63,455 nt of DNA from Mucinivorans sp036654415 (GTDB lineage Bacteria > Bacteroidota > Bacteroidia > Bacteroidales > Rikenellaceae): assembly GCA_036654415.1 (NCBI GenBank), contig JAVVSB010000007.1, positions 1 through 63,455 of the forward strand. Direction: 5' to 3'. The notes below the pieces were generated by a model, which saw only the letters and a program-made list of their open reading frames with translations, made no database searches and was not told the DNA's origin. Both the position numbers and the translations under genes were made by a program. This document shows, one piece after another, positions 26,210 to 34,625 of the stretch (within the stretch, counting starts at the first letter, position 1; the number at the start of each line of letters is the position of its first letter).

Positions 26210-26925
26210 TGAGACCTTCGACCACATACATCGACCGCGGGGTAGTGCTACATAGTACTAAGTATGGCGAAAACCAGCTTATTGTCCACCTATTGACCCT
26301 GAAAAGTGGTCGACGGAGTTACATCACCCGTATTGGCAAATCGTCGGGTCATAATATTTTTCAGCCTCTTTTTTTGGTCGAATTCGAGGCTTCGGCCTGC
26401 CATGGCGAGCTTCACCGCTTGAGTTCGGCCGTGGCCTCTTTTCAGCTGCGCAATATCCCTTTTGATATAAAGAAAAACACCATTTCGCTATTTCTGAGCG
26501 AGTTACTCTATCGTCTTGTGCGCGAGCCTTTGGATGATGAACGTATGTATCTATTTGTGGAGCAGTCGATTCAGCAGCTCGATGCCATGACCCTTGGGGT
26601 GGCTAACTTCCACCTTTGGTTCTTGGTTCATCTGGCCCACTTCATGGGTTATGAGATTGACCGTGAATATCATAGTACTTGGTGGTTCGATATGCGCATG
26701 GGTGCTTTTTGCCCTATTGAGCCTGCCCACCTTCAGAAGATAAACCCCCGCTACGCCGCCATGCTAAGTCTGATAGTTGATGCCCAAACCGAAAATTTAT
26801 CCACCATTGAGCTCCACCAGTGCGACCGTGTGGCTCTGCTTACCGCCTTGGTGGACTATTACGCCTACCATAGCGAGATGATTCGGTCGGTGCGCTCAAT
26901 AGAAATCCTCTCCTCCATTTTCTAA
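26209..26925 (+). CDS. recO: DNA repair protein RecO
   Basis: A 238-residue protein with the OB-fold start (STTYIDRGVVLHSTKYGENQ, so RGVVL..KYGE) and the alpha-helical RecO C-terminal domain (NFHLWFLVHLAHFMGYEID). RecO loads RecA on SSB-coated DNA with RecR. The zinc-finger cysteines of some RecO proteins are absent, as usual in this phylum. The start is GTG at 26209, overlapping the NUDIX stop by one base. A T-rich hairpin at 27059-27083 probably ends the transcript. Confidence 0.88.
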   Translation: MRPSTTYIDRGVVLHSTKYGENQLIVHLLTLKSGRRSYITRIGKSSGHNIFQPLFLVEFEASACHGELHRLSSAVASFQLRNIPFDIKKNTISLFLSELLYRLVREPLDDERMYLFVEQSIQQLDAMTLGVANFHLWFLVHLAHFMGYEIDREYHSTWWFDMRMGAFCPIEPAHLQKINPRYAAMLSLIVDAQTENLSTIELHQCDRVALLTALVDYYAYHSEMIRSVRSIEILSSIF

Positions 26926-26998
26926 AGCAGGTAGAAATCTTTTAAGATTTATAAAAAAGTGTTAACTTCGTAACATTGGCACTAAGAGGCTGCTTGTA

Positions 26999-27042
26999 AT
27001 TCAACACAGCTTCTTACTTAATCAATTTAAACAGTTTCTTAA
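26999..27042 (+). repeat. Two tandem end motifs of the second repeat family
   Basis: AATTCAACACAGCTTCTTA (26999-27017) and AATTTAAACAGTTTCTTAA (27024-27042) are direct repeats of each other and match the right end of the element at 36936-37103. They lie between the convergent recO and TPR genes. Confidence 0.5.
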
Positions 27043-27058
27043 AAACGGCCCCAATATC

Positions 27059-27083
27059 AAATAACAGTTCGCGTTATTTTTTT
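27059..27083 (+). terminator. Probable terminator of recO
   Basis: AAATAAC pairs with GTTATTT (27059-27065 with 27073-27079) around a 7-base loop, followed by more T to 27083. It overlaps the last codons of the convergent TPR gene. Confidence 0.55.
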
Positions 27084-29035
27084 GTGCAATAACGTTTTAC
27101 AATTTCATAAGCTCGGGTGATTCCCAGTTCGCCCGCTTTGCTCATATCCATACAGCCAGTGGTCTTTTCGCCCAAGAAAATCTGGACCAAACCGCGGTTG
27201 TAATAGGCCTCACCGAAGTTGGGGAACAGAGCTATGGCTTTGTTGTACTGCTCGATGGCCCCTGGTAGGTCACCACTTTGGCAGAGTAGGTTTCCCAAAT
27301 TATAGTAGGTGTGCGGCAGCTCTGGCATAGCTTTGGCCGCAAGCTTTAAGTCGGCAATGGCTTCGGAGTAGTCCCATTTGCGCTTGCCCGCCCCTTTGAG
27401 CTTGGTGGCTGGGTCGCGTTCAATGTTAATGGCCTGGTATTCACCCTCCAAAGATGCAATAAATTCGACCATAGCAGCACGTGTGGCAGCGCGGTTCAGG
27501 TAGCCCCATGGCTCCGAGGAGCTGTCGCTCACTGCAAAATTGAGGTAGTTGAGTGAACTGCTATATTGGCTCAGCAGCACCTGCGTCATACTTTTGGCGA
27601 ACACGTCGTTCCAGGTGTCGGGGCGGCTATTGAGCGAGTCGAGGTAGGCTATGCGTGCGGTCGATAGTTCTGGTTCTTTGTTACTTAGGCGTAGCCCTTC
27701 GATGGTACTCTGACTCATGAATTTAGTCAGTCGACGGTTTTCGTAGCGTAGAGGGTCGTAGCCATATGTGGAGTCGGGTACGTCAATGGTGAAGCGGAAC
27801 AGTGGTAGCAGCTGAACCTCTGACCGTGGGTCGCCCTTGATGCGCGAGAAGTCGCGGCTTCCAAAGTCGGCATCGAAGCTCATTATACGATTGAACTGGC
27901 GGCTGGTGTCGGCGTAAATGGAGAAGGTGGAGTCGGTCATGGCACTCCTATATTGTGCAATTTTGGCCTCGGCCGTGCGGCGGTCTTGTTCGCTCTGCTT
28001 TTGGTTTCCCAGACGGCCATAGAGGTTCGAGCGTAGCAGGTAGGCATTGGCAAAGTCACCGTAGAGCTCAATGGCGTGGCTATAATCTTCAATGGCTTGG
28101 TTCAAAAAGCCCAGCGTGGCCCACACCGAAGCTCGGTTGTAGTAGACCAGCACATTGTTGGGGTTATAACGGGCCACCTTGGTGTAGTCCTCAATGGCGC
28201 GGTTGTAGTCGCCCACCTGCGAACGAAGTATGGCGCGGTTGAAGTAGGCGATGGAGCTGGTGGAGTCGCGCTGGAGCGAACTGTCGAAGTCGGCGAGAGC
28301 TCCACGCAGGTTGTCTTGGTAGCTGCGAGCCATGGCGCGGTAGAAGTAGGCTATGGCCATGGTCGAATCCAGGCGTATTGCCTCGTCCAAATCTCGCTCT
28401 CCAGCGTCGTACTTGGCGCGTGCCAGGCTTAGCAGTCCACGACGCATATACCCGTCAGCCCAATAGGGGTTAACACGTATGGCCGAGTTGTAGTCCGTTA
28501 TGGCGGCTATGGTGTCGTGCATATAGAGGCTCGAGGTTCCACGGTTGATGTAGCCCTCCACCTGTCGGGGTTCAATCTTAAGGAAGCGCGAAAAGTCCTC
28601 CTTCGACTTTTTGAATTGTTGGTTTAGGAAGTAGGTTATCCCTCGGCTGTAATAGGTCGAGGAGTTGTTAGGGCGCATCTCGATGGCCTGGGCAAAATCC
28701 TCCAAGGCTTCGGTGTAAAGTCCCATTCGCGAGCGGGTTATAGCTCTATATTGGTAGGCTTGGGTGTAGACTGGTTGCTCGTCGATGGCTTTAGAAAAGT
28801 CCGAGAGGGCACCGCTCAAATCATCCAAGTTGTACTTGGCTACCCCGCGCAAAAAGTAGCCCTCATAGTCCTTGGATTCGGTGCGTAGCAATATGTTGAG
28901 CGACTCAATGGCCTGAATATATTTACCCTCGACAATAAAGTCGCGTCCGCGATAGTAGAAATAGGGTTTGTTGAGCTGGGCCCAAGCCTCGCTCAGGCTC
29001 ATGACAAGCAGTAGTATTATAAAAAATTTTCTCAT
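27074..29035 (-). CDS. Exported TPR-repeat protein
   Basis: A 653-residue protein. The ATG at 29035 (MRKFFIILLLVMSLSEAWA) gives a signal peptide; the longer frame upstream overlaps the radical SAM gene and is rejected. After the signal come about ten 34-residue TPR units in the first 380 residues, with motifs such as AIEDYTKVARYNPNN and AYYNRGLVQIFLGEK, and two more near the C-terminus after a 150-residue spacer. TPR arrays are protein-binding scaffolds; in Bacteroidota such exported ones often serve envelope complexes. A good -7 box precedes it. Specific partner unknown. Confidence 0.85.
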   Translation of the reverse strand: MRKFFIILLLVMSLSEAWAQLNKPYFYYRGRDFIVEGKYIQAIESLNILLRTESKDYEGYFLRGVAKYNLDDLSGALSDFSKAIDEQPVYTQAYQYRAITRSRMGLYTEALEDFAQAIEMRPNNSSTYYSRGITYFLNQQFKKSKEDFSRFLKIEPRQVEGYINRGTSSLYMHDTIAAITDYNSAIRVNPYWADGYMRRGLLSLARAKYDAGERDLDEAIRLDSTMAIAYFYRAMARSYQDNLRGALADFDSSLQRDSTSSIAYFNRAILRSQVGDYNRAIEDYTKVARYNPNNVLVYYNRASVWATLGFLNQAIEDYSHAIELYGDFANAYLLRSNLYGRLGNQKQSEQDRRTAEAKIAQYRSAMTDSTFSIYADTSRQFNRIMSFDADFGSRDFSRIKGDPRSEVQLLPLFRFTIDVPDSTYGYDPLRYENRRLTKFMSQSTIEGLRLSNKEPELSTARIAYLDSLNSRPDTWNDVFAKSMTQVLLSQYSSSLNYLNFAVSDSSSEPWGYLNRAATRAAMVEFIASLEGEYQAINIERDPATKLKGAGKRKWDYSEAIADLKLAAKAMPELPHTYYNLGNLLCQSGDLPGAIEQYNKAIALFPNFGEAYYNRGLVQIFLGEKTTGCMDMSKAGELGITRAYEIVKRYCTKK

Positions 29036-29042
29036 CCTTGCG

Positions 29043-29050
29043 CAAAGGTA
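29043..29050 (-). promoter_or_regulatory. -7 box of the TPR gene
   Basis: TAccTTTG on the minus strand, only 7 bases before ATG 29035, which would leave a nearly leaderless mRNA. No clear -33 box. It lies just beyond the 3' end of the radical SAM gene. Confidence 0.5.
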
Positions 29051-29057
29051 ATCTTTT

Positions 29058-29987
29058 TTAGTGGAATTTTTGGCCTTGGAAGGCGTTACGTTCAACCATT
29101 CTCTTTTCCAACATCTGCCACAACCTCTCGTTGCGCACCAATCCCCAGGGGTGGCCCGCGTGGTAGCGTGGAGGAGCTTCACCCGCAAAACGCTCGATAA
29201 CCAAATCGGGACGCAGCAGCTCCAGTATGTCTATAACCAGGTCGATATACTCCTCCAGCTCCCAGAAATGGTACTTCTGTGGGTGGAGTTCAAAATCGGT
29301 GGCCATGGGTGTCCCTTTAAATATCTGAAGTTGGTGGAACTTTATTGTGTCGATGGGTAGATTATTTATCATTTGGCACTGGTCGATGACCATTTGGCGG
29401 CTCTCTCCAGGAAGCCCCAGTATAAAATGTGCTCCGCAGCGTACACCCCGCTCGGCTGTCATCTCTATGGCCCGCCTGGCCGTCTCGAAGTTGTGTCCAC
29501 GGTTCACCGATAGCAGTGTGCTGTCGTAGCACGACTCCACTCCATACTCTATTATCACATATTTTGTCTGGGCCAACTCGGCAAAGTAATCTATCTTAGC
29601 CTGGTCCACGCAGTCGGGGCGGGTGCCCACCACCAGCCCCACTATGTTGGGGTGGCTTAGGGCTTGGCTGTATATGGCCTTTAGTTCGGGTAGGGGTTTG
29701 TGAGTGTTGGAGTAGGCCTGGAAGTAGGCCAGAAACTTCTCCGCCTTGGCGTAGCGGCGGCTATGAAACTCTATGCCCTCGTCAATTTGTTCGGTGATGG
29801 ACTTCTCGGCCGTGCAGTACGATGGCGAGAAGGCATCGTTAAGGCAAAAGGTGCACCCCCCTTGCGACAAGGTTCCGTCGCGGTTGGGGCAACTAAAGCC
29901 AGCATCAAGGGTAACTTTTTGGACTCTTTCGTTGAATATCTCTTTAAAATAGGAGGAGTAGCTCCGCCAGCGTGGTGGTGTGGTCAT
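29058..29987 (-). CDS. TIGR01212-family radical SAM protein
   Basis: A 309-residue radical SAM enzyme resembling E. coli YhcC. The [4Fe-4S] ligands are Cys33, Cys45 and Cys48 in the family's stretched pattern (SCPNRDGTLSQGGCTFC) rather than the common CxxxCxxC. Further family segments: LAYFQAYSNTHKPL, GTRPDCVDQAKIDY, GAHFILGLPGE. Substrate is not established for the family; a role in RNA modification or with the nearby RNA and DNA genes is guesswork. It precedes the TPR gene on the same strand. Confidence 0.88.
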   Translation of the reverse strand: MTTPPRWRSYSSYFKEIFNERVQKVTLDAGFSCPNRDGTLSQGGCTFCLNDAFSPSYCTAEKSITEQIDEGIEFHSRRYAKAEKFLAYFQAYSNTHKPLPELKAIYSQALSHPNIVGLVVGTRPDCVDQAKIDYFAELAQTKYVIIEYGVESCYDSTLLSVNRGHNFETARRAIEMTAERGVRCGAHFILGLPGESRQMVIDQCQMINNLPIDTIKFHQLQIFKGTPMATDFELHPQKYHFWELEEYIDLVIDILELLRPDLVIERFAGEAPPRYHAGHPWGLVRNERLWQMLEKRMVERNAFQGQKFH

Positions 29988-30018
29988 TATGGTTGTGGTG
30001 CTTTACCACCGTTGTGTT

Positions 30019-30036
30019 TAATTTTTAGAACTCCTC
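30019..30036. repeat. End fragment of the family 1 element
   Basis: TAATTTTTAGAACTCCTC matches the right terminus of family 1 elements. No partner end is seen between the radical SAM and dnaG genes, so this is a remnant or a chance match. Confidence 0.3.
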
Positions 30037-30061
30037 TTTAGAGAGCCTTATCGCTTTGCCC

Positions 30062-32014
30062 TCAGCTTCGCTGAAAATGTTTAGCAATAGCGGTACGTAT
30101 CGCATTAAGCTCCATGATACGCTGCGAGAGAGCCATCTGAGTCATAGGGTCTGTCTCGGTCTCCATCGTGACCTGGATTTGCTCTATCTGATAGCTAACA
30201 ATTAGCGACTTATATATCGACAGGGCCTTGGGTATGGCCTGCGAAAGCATCTCGCGTTCCGAACGGAAATGTATCTCATACTTCTCCCATATGGCGCTTG
30301 GACGGTAGTTATCACGTTCAAAACTCAAATCGGCTATCAATTGTGATAGGGCCGTATCATCCGTTGAGAGCAAATCATCGATACCTAAATTAGTATCCTC
30401 CATAAAGGCTTGTAATATTTTGTTATACAGTGGGTTGAGCATCGCTATATTGTCGCGTTCCAGGTCGTCGATAATGGCCTGAGCTACCCCCATCTCCAGG
30501 CTCTCGGTGGGCGAAAGGGTGAGTGTAAAGTTCTCGTGTCCATAGCGAATTAGGTAGCTGGTGAGCTCTCGTTCCAACATATCTATCTGTCCCAGAACAG
30601 AGTCCTTGCGTTGACTTAGGTCGGCTAGTGGTGCGGCCTGCTGTTGGGCTAGGAAACGCTCTTTCTGCTGCTGAGATTGCACCGCGGCCCTACCTACAGG
30701 GCCATCGTCGAAGGTGGCCACCCGTCGCCGCACCTCGCGCTCCAACACCTCGCGCTCCACGTCCAACATGGTGCTACATTCGCGAATAAAGACACTCCGT
30801 TGCACCGAATCGGGGATGACGGCTATTGAGCCTATGATGTCGGTGATGAGCTCGGCGCGTTTAATGGGGTCGTTGTCCACCCCGTCAAGCAAAATACGGG
30901 TCTTGAAAGAGAGGAAATCCTCCTCTTTTTGTTCTATATACTTCTCCAGCTGTGTGGCGTTATGGGCGCGGGCAAAGCTGTCGGGGTCCTCGCCCGCGGG
31001 CAGCGGCACCACCCGCACCGAGAGCCCTGCGCGCAGTATCATATCTATACCGCGCATCGAGGCCTTGATACCAGCCGAGTCTCCGTCATAAATCACCGTT
31101 ACATTGTGGGTGAAGCGTTTGATGAGTTTTATCTGCTCTTCGGTGAGCGAGGTGCCACTACTGGCCACCACATTTTCCACTCCGCTTTGGTGCATTTGCA
31201 GCACATCGGTATAACCCTCGACCAGGATACATTTATTTTTGTTGACAATCTCTCTCTTGGCAAAATATATCCCATAGAGGGTGTTACTCTTGTGGTAAAT
31301 CTCACTTTCGGGCGAGTTGAGGTATTTGGCCTTGTCCGAGCTGCGCAGTGTGCGACCCCCGAAGCCAATTACACGGCCACTGAGCGAGTGGATGGGGAAG
31401 ATGACTCGGCCATAGAGTTTGTCGTAATAGCCTATGGCGCTACGTTGGCTCTTGGCACTGAGTCCTGTCTTTTCCAGGTATTCAATTTTATACCCCTGTT
31501 TTAGGGCCTCGGTGGTCATTTCATCCCCTGTGTCGGGGCAGTAGCCCAGGCCGAAGCTCTTTATGGTTTGGTCGGTGAAGCCTCTCTCGCGGAAGTAACT
31601 CAACCCCACAGCTTTGCCCTTGTCGGTGAGCAGCTGTTTCTCGAAGTAGTCTTGAGCCCAGGAGCTTAGAACCATCATGCTTTCGCGGTCGTCGTTGGTC
31701 TGTTTCTGTTCGGGGCTCTGGGTCTGTTCTTGAATGGGGATGTTGTATTTTTTGGCCAGGTAGTGCAGAGCTTCAGGGTATGAAAGCTTTTCGTGTTCCA
31801 TCACGAAGTTTACCGCCCCACCCCCTTTGCCGCAGCCGAAACATTTGTAGAGTCCTTTGGCTGGCGAGACTATAAAACTGGGGGTTTTTTCGTTATGGAA
31901 AGGACAGCAAGCAGTGTAGTTGACCCCTTTGCGTTTGAGTTGTACAAAGTCGCCCACCACTTCGGCTATGTCGGCAGCGGCGAAGATGCGGTCTATGGTC
32001 AGCTTGTCTATCAT
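30062..32014 (-). CDS. dnaG: DNA primase DnaG
   Basis: A 650-residue primase. The CHC2 zinc finger uses a Cys in CCPFH (36/37), His40, Cys58 and Cys61. The TOPRIM catalytic core follows with CILVEGYTDVLQ near residue 262 and the metal-binding YDGDSAGIKAS. The C-terminal third, which contacts the helicase DnaB, is poorly conserved and Gln/Glu-rich around residues 420-460. It makes RNA primers at the fork. It lies downstream of trpS with an intergenic repeat between. Confidence 0.95.
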   Translation of the reverse strand: MIDKLTIDRIFAAADIAEVVGDFVQLKRKGVNYTACCPFHNEKTPSFIVSPAKGLYKCFGCGKGGGAVNFVMEHEKLSYPEALHYLAKKYNIPIQEQTQSPEQKQTNDDRESMMVLSSWAQDYFEKQLLTDKGKAVGLSYFRERGFTDQTIKSFGLGYCPDTGDEMTTEALKQGYKIEYLEKTGLSAKSQRSAIGYYDKLYGRVIFPIHSLSGRVIGFGGRTLRSSDKAKYLNSPESEIYHKSNTLYGIYFAKREIVNKNKCILVEGYTDVLQMHQSGVENVVASSGTSLTEEQIKLIKRFTHNVTVIYDGDSAGIKASMRGIDMILRAGLSVRVVPLPAGEDPDSFARAHNATQLEKYIEQKEEDFLSFKTRILLDGVDNDPIKRAELITDIIGSIAVIPDSVQRSVFIRECSTMLDVEREVLEREVRRRVATFDDGPVGRAAVQSQQQKERFLAQQQAAPLADLSQRKDSVLGQIDMLERELTSYLIRYGHENFTLTLSPTESLEMGVAQAIIDDLERDNIAMLNPLYNKILQAFMEDTNLGIDDLLSTDDTALSQLIADLSFERDNYRPSAIWEKYEIHFRSEREMLSQAIPKALSIYKSLIVSYQIEQIQVTMETETDPMTQMALSQRIMELNAIRTAIAKHFQRS

Positions 32015-32072
32015 TGTGTGTCTATTTTACTAATTATTTTCGTGTCTATTCTTTTTTGCTACAGTGGAGGAG

Positions 32073-32190
32073 AGGGTTTCTAAAAATTAAATTTTTCAAG
32101 GCGAACAAGGTTGCAATACTGGAGTTCACTCGCCGTAAATGAGGATTTCGCACTCTGCAGTCGAGCGAAAAAACAATTTTTAGAAGTCAC
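32073..32190 (-). repeat. Dispersed near-palindromic element, family 1, copy B
   Basis: Read on the minus strand this 118-base element matches copy A through most of its length, including CCTCATTTACGGCGAGTGAA and both TTCTAAAAATT ends. It fills much of the gap between trpS and dnaG, about 65 bases after the trpS stop. The rest of 32015-32255 holds nothing else I can name. Confidence 0.8.
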
Positions 32191-32255
32191 TTGTAGATAT
32201 ATCTCCACTCTAAGGGACACCACACTTACAAAATCAAGCCTAAAATCCCTCCCGA

Positions 32256-33245
32256 CTACAATTTGTGAATGCCCATAATCTCACGAACAGCCGCCACTGT
32301 TGGCCCTGCCGAAGCTCGTGCCTTCTCTGCCCCCATCTTGGCCACACGCGACAAATACTCCTTGTCACCTTTAATATCTGCAATACGCGCACGAATAGGC
32401 GATACCACTTTGATAATATCTGCGGCCAACTGCTTCTTCAAATCTCCATACCGTATCGAACAATCAGCATATTGATGTTTGAAAAAGTCTACCGTATCGG
32501 CCTGGCTAACCACATCCATCAAAGTGAAAATATTGGCCACACACTCGCTCATGGGCGAATTGGGCTCCGTGGGGCCACTGTCGGTCACGGCTCGCATCAC
32601 CTTCTTGGAAATCTCTTTGTCTGTGTCGATAAGGAATATGCCGTTGCCCTCGCTCTTGCCCATCTTGCCCGAACCGTCCAGACCAGGGATTTTAACCAGC
32701 TCAGTGCCAAAATTATAGGCTTCGGGCTCTGGGAAGAATTCGACTCCGTATTTGTTGTTAAAACGACGCGCAAAGGTGCGTGCCATCTCCAGGTGCTGCT
32801 CCTGGTCCTTACCCACGGGAACCTTTGTGGCTCGGTGAATCAAGATATCAGCAGCCATAAGCACAGGATAGCTAAGTAGTCCCAAGTTTACATTCTCGCT
32901 CTGCTTACGAATCTTCTCCTTAAAAGAGGTGGTGCGCTCCAACTCACCCACGTAGGCGTGCATGCTAAGTAGGGTCGAAAGTTCGGTCACCTCTGGTAGG
33001 TCGCTCTGCACAAAGATGGTCGACTTCTCGGGGTCGAGCCCTGCGGCCAGGTACTCGCTAAGTATGTTGCGCACATTGCCGTTGAGCAGTGTAGGGTCGG
33101 GGTGGGTGGTTAGAGAGTGGTAGTCGGCTATAAAAAAATAGCACTCCGCATCGCTCTGCATCTTTATAAAATTACGTAACGCCCCAAAATAGTTGCCCAG
33201 ATGGAGGTTTCCGGTGGAGCGTATGCCGCTCAATACTTTTTCCAT
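32256..33245 (-). CDS. trpS: Tryptophanyl-tRNA synthetase
   Basis: A 329-residue class I synthetase. The HIGH equivalent is TGNLHLGNY (11-19) and the KMSKS equivalent is GKMGKSEG (near 195). AADILIHRATKVPVGKDQ is the usual Trp and adenylate-binding region. Length matches the bacterial enzyme. No promoter is visible directly upstream, so it may be read through from kbl. No leader peptide with Trp codons or T-box is seen. Confidence 0.96.
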   Translation of the reverse strand: MEKVLSGIRSTGNLHLGNYFGALRNFIKMQSDAECYFFIADYHSLTTHPDPTLLNGNVRNILSEYLAAGLDPEKSTIFVQSDLPEVTELSTLLSMHAYVGELERTTSFKEKIRKQSENVNLGLLSYPVLMAADILIHRATKVPVGKDQEQHLEMARTFARRFNNKYGVEFFPEPEAYNFGTELVKIPGLDGSGKMGKSEGNGIFLIDTDKEISKKVMRAVTDSGPTEPNSPMSECVANIFTLMDVVSQADTVDFFKHQYADCSIRYGDLKKQLAADIIKVVSPIRARIADIKGDKEYLSRVAKMGAEKARASAGPTVAAVREIMGIHKL

Positions 33246-33290
33246 AATAACATTTTATTAATTACAAGGGCGACCTCTGGCCGCCCTGAA

Positions 33291-33352
33291 GGTGACCTCT
33301 AAAAATTGTTTTTCTCCTTTTGTTGGACCTAGACAGCTTTTTAGAACTCCCC
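33291..33352 (+). repeat. Family 1 element, internally deleted copy E
   Basis: GGTGACCTCTAAAAATTG at the left and CTTTTTAGAACTCCCC at the right match the termini of copies A-C, but the central 60 bases are absent. It lies 23 bases after the kbl stop. A separate 6-bp hairpin (AGGGCG with CGCCCT, 33267-33287) lies just before it. Confidence 0.6.
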
Positions 33353-33375
33353 TGTGGTTTTTGCAGGGGTAAGGG

Positions 33376-34563
33376 CTATTTTATGACCCCTAACTCGCGT
33401 CCTACCTTGGTGAAGGCGGCAATACATTTGTCCAGATGGGCTATCTCGTGTCCGGCCGACACCTGCACGCGGATACGAGCAAGGTCTTTAGGCACAACAG
33501 GGTAGTAGAATCCCGTCACATAGATACCCTCGTCCAATAGTTTGGAGGCCATCTCCTGAGACAGACGGGCATCGTAGAGCATTACAGCGCATATGGCCGA
33601 CTGTGTTGGTTTGATATCGAAGCCTGCCTGGGTCATCCCCTTGACAAAGTGAGCCACATTGGCCGATAGTTTGGTGTGCAGATTGTCATTCTCACTCAAC
33701 ATACGGAACATCTCGAGCGAGGCCCCCACGATGGCTGGTGGTACCGAGTTGCTAAAGAGATATGGACGAGAGCGTTGGCGTAACATATCTATAATTTCGC
33801 GACGACCTGTGGTGAAGCCTCCTACGCTGCCTCCCATGGCCTTGCCCAGGGTGCCAGTGATAATGTCCACCTGGCCGCGTACGCCAAACTGCTCGGTCAC
33901 CCCGCGTCCCGTTGGCCCTACAACCCCAGCTGAGTGGCACTCGTCCACCATCACCAAGGCGTCGTATTTTTTGGCCAACTCACAAATTTTGTCCATCGGA
34001 GCCACATTACCATCCATCGAGAAGACCCCATCGGTAACCACAATGCGGAAACGCTGAGCTTGAGCTAGTTTCAGTTGATTTTCAAGGTCCTCCATGTCGG
34101 CGTTGGCGTAGCGGTAACGTTTTGCTTTGCACAGGCGCACCCCGTCAATTATGGAGGCGTGGTTCAGAGCATCTGAGATGATGGCATCTTGCTCCGAAAA
34201 CAGAGGTTCAAAAACGCCACCATTGGCATCGAAACAAGCTGCATAGAGTATCGTGTCTTCGGTGCCGAAATAGTTGGCTATAGCCTTTTCGAGCTCCTTG
34301 TGTATATCCTGCGTGCCACAGATAAAGCGCACCGAGCTCATGCCAAAGCCATGGCTGTCCATGGTCCGCTTGGCAGCCTCAATCAGGCGGGCGTTGTTGG
34401 AGAGCCCTAAATAGTTGTTGGCGCAGAAGTTAAGAACTTGATGTCCCCCCACCGTAATCTCGGCGGCCTGTGCACTGGTGATGATTCTTTCGTTTTTGAA
34501 GAGGCCTGCCTCCTTGATTGATTGTAGCTCACTGCTTAGGTGTTGCTGAATTTTTCCGTACAT
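33376..34563 (-). CDS. kbl: Glycine C-acetyltransferase (2-amino-3-ketobutyrate CoA ligase)
   Basis: A 395-residue fold-type I PLP enzyme of the alpha-oxoamine synthase family. The PLP lysine is in TGTLGKAMGGSVGGF (near residue 240), with VDECHSAGVVGPTGRG before it. It cleaves 2-amino-3-ketobutyrate with CoA to glycine and acetyl-CoA. The N-terminus (LKEAGLFKNERIITSAQ-like) is kbl-like rather than bioF- or spt-like, though a serine palmitoyltransferase-related role cannot be fully excluded from sequence alone. No tdh gene is adjacent. Divergent from lysC. Confidence 0.87.
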   Translation of the reverse strand: MYGKIQQHLSSELQSIKEAGLFKNERIITSAQAAEITVGGHQVLNFCANNYLGLSNNARLIEAAKRTMDSHGFGMSSVRFICGTQDIHKELEKAIANYFGTEDTILYAACFDANGGVFEPLFSEQDAIISDALNHASIIDGVRLCKAKRYRYANADMEDLENQLKLAQAQRFRIVVTDGVFSMDGNVAPMDKICELAKKYDALVMVDECHSAGVVGPTGRGVTEQFGVRGQVDIITGTLGKAMGGSVGGFTTGRREIIDMLRQRSRPYLFSNSVPPAIVGASLEMFRMLSENDNLHTKLSANVAHFVKGMTQAGFDIKPTQSAICAVMLYDARLSQEMASKLLDEGIYVTGFYYPVVPKDLARIRVQVSAGHEIAHLDKCIAAFTKVGRELGVIK

Positions 34564-34589
34564 TATGGTATTTTGTTAAAATTTGTTGC

Positions 34590-34597
34590 TAATTTTG
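34590..34597 (+). promoter_or_regulatory. -7 box of lysC
   Basis: TAatTTTG, 28 bases before the lysC ATG. A TTTTG lies 14 bases upstream, which is too close for a normal -33 box. Confidence 0.5.
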
Positions 34598-34602
34598 TAG
34601 CA

Positions 34603-34610
34603 CAAATGTA
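34603..34610 (-). promoter_or_regulatory. -7 box of kbl
   Basis: TAcaTTTG on the minus strand, 39 bases before the kbl ATG. It lies 5 bases from the opposing lysC -7 box, so the two promoters overlap. Confidence 0.5.
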
Positions 34611-34625
34611 CGAAAATTATTTGGT

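Noticed and set aside
30929..31504. A 191-codon plus-strand frame opposite dnaG
   Set aside because: Antisense to the TOPRIM core of dnaG with no supporting signal.
32265..32879. A 204-codon plus-strand frame opposite trpS
   Set aside because: Fully antisense to trpS, no promoter and no family features.
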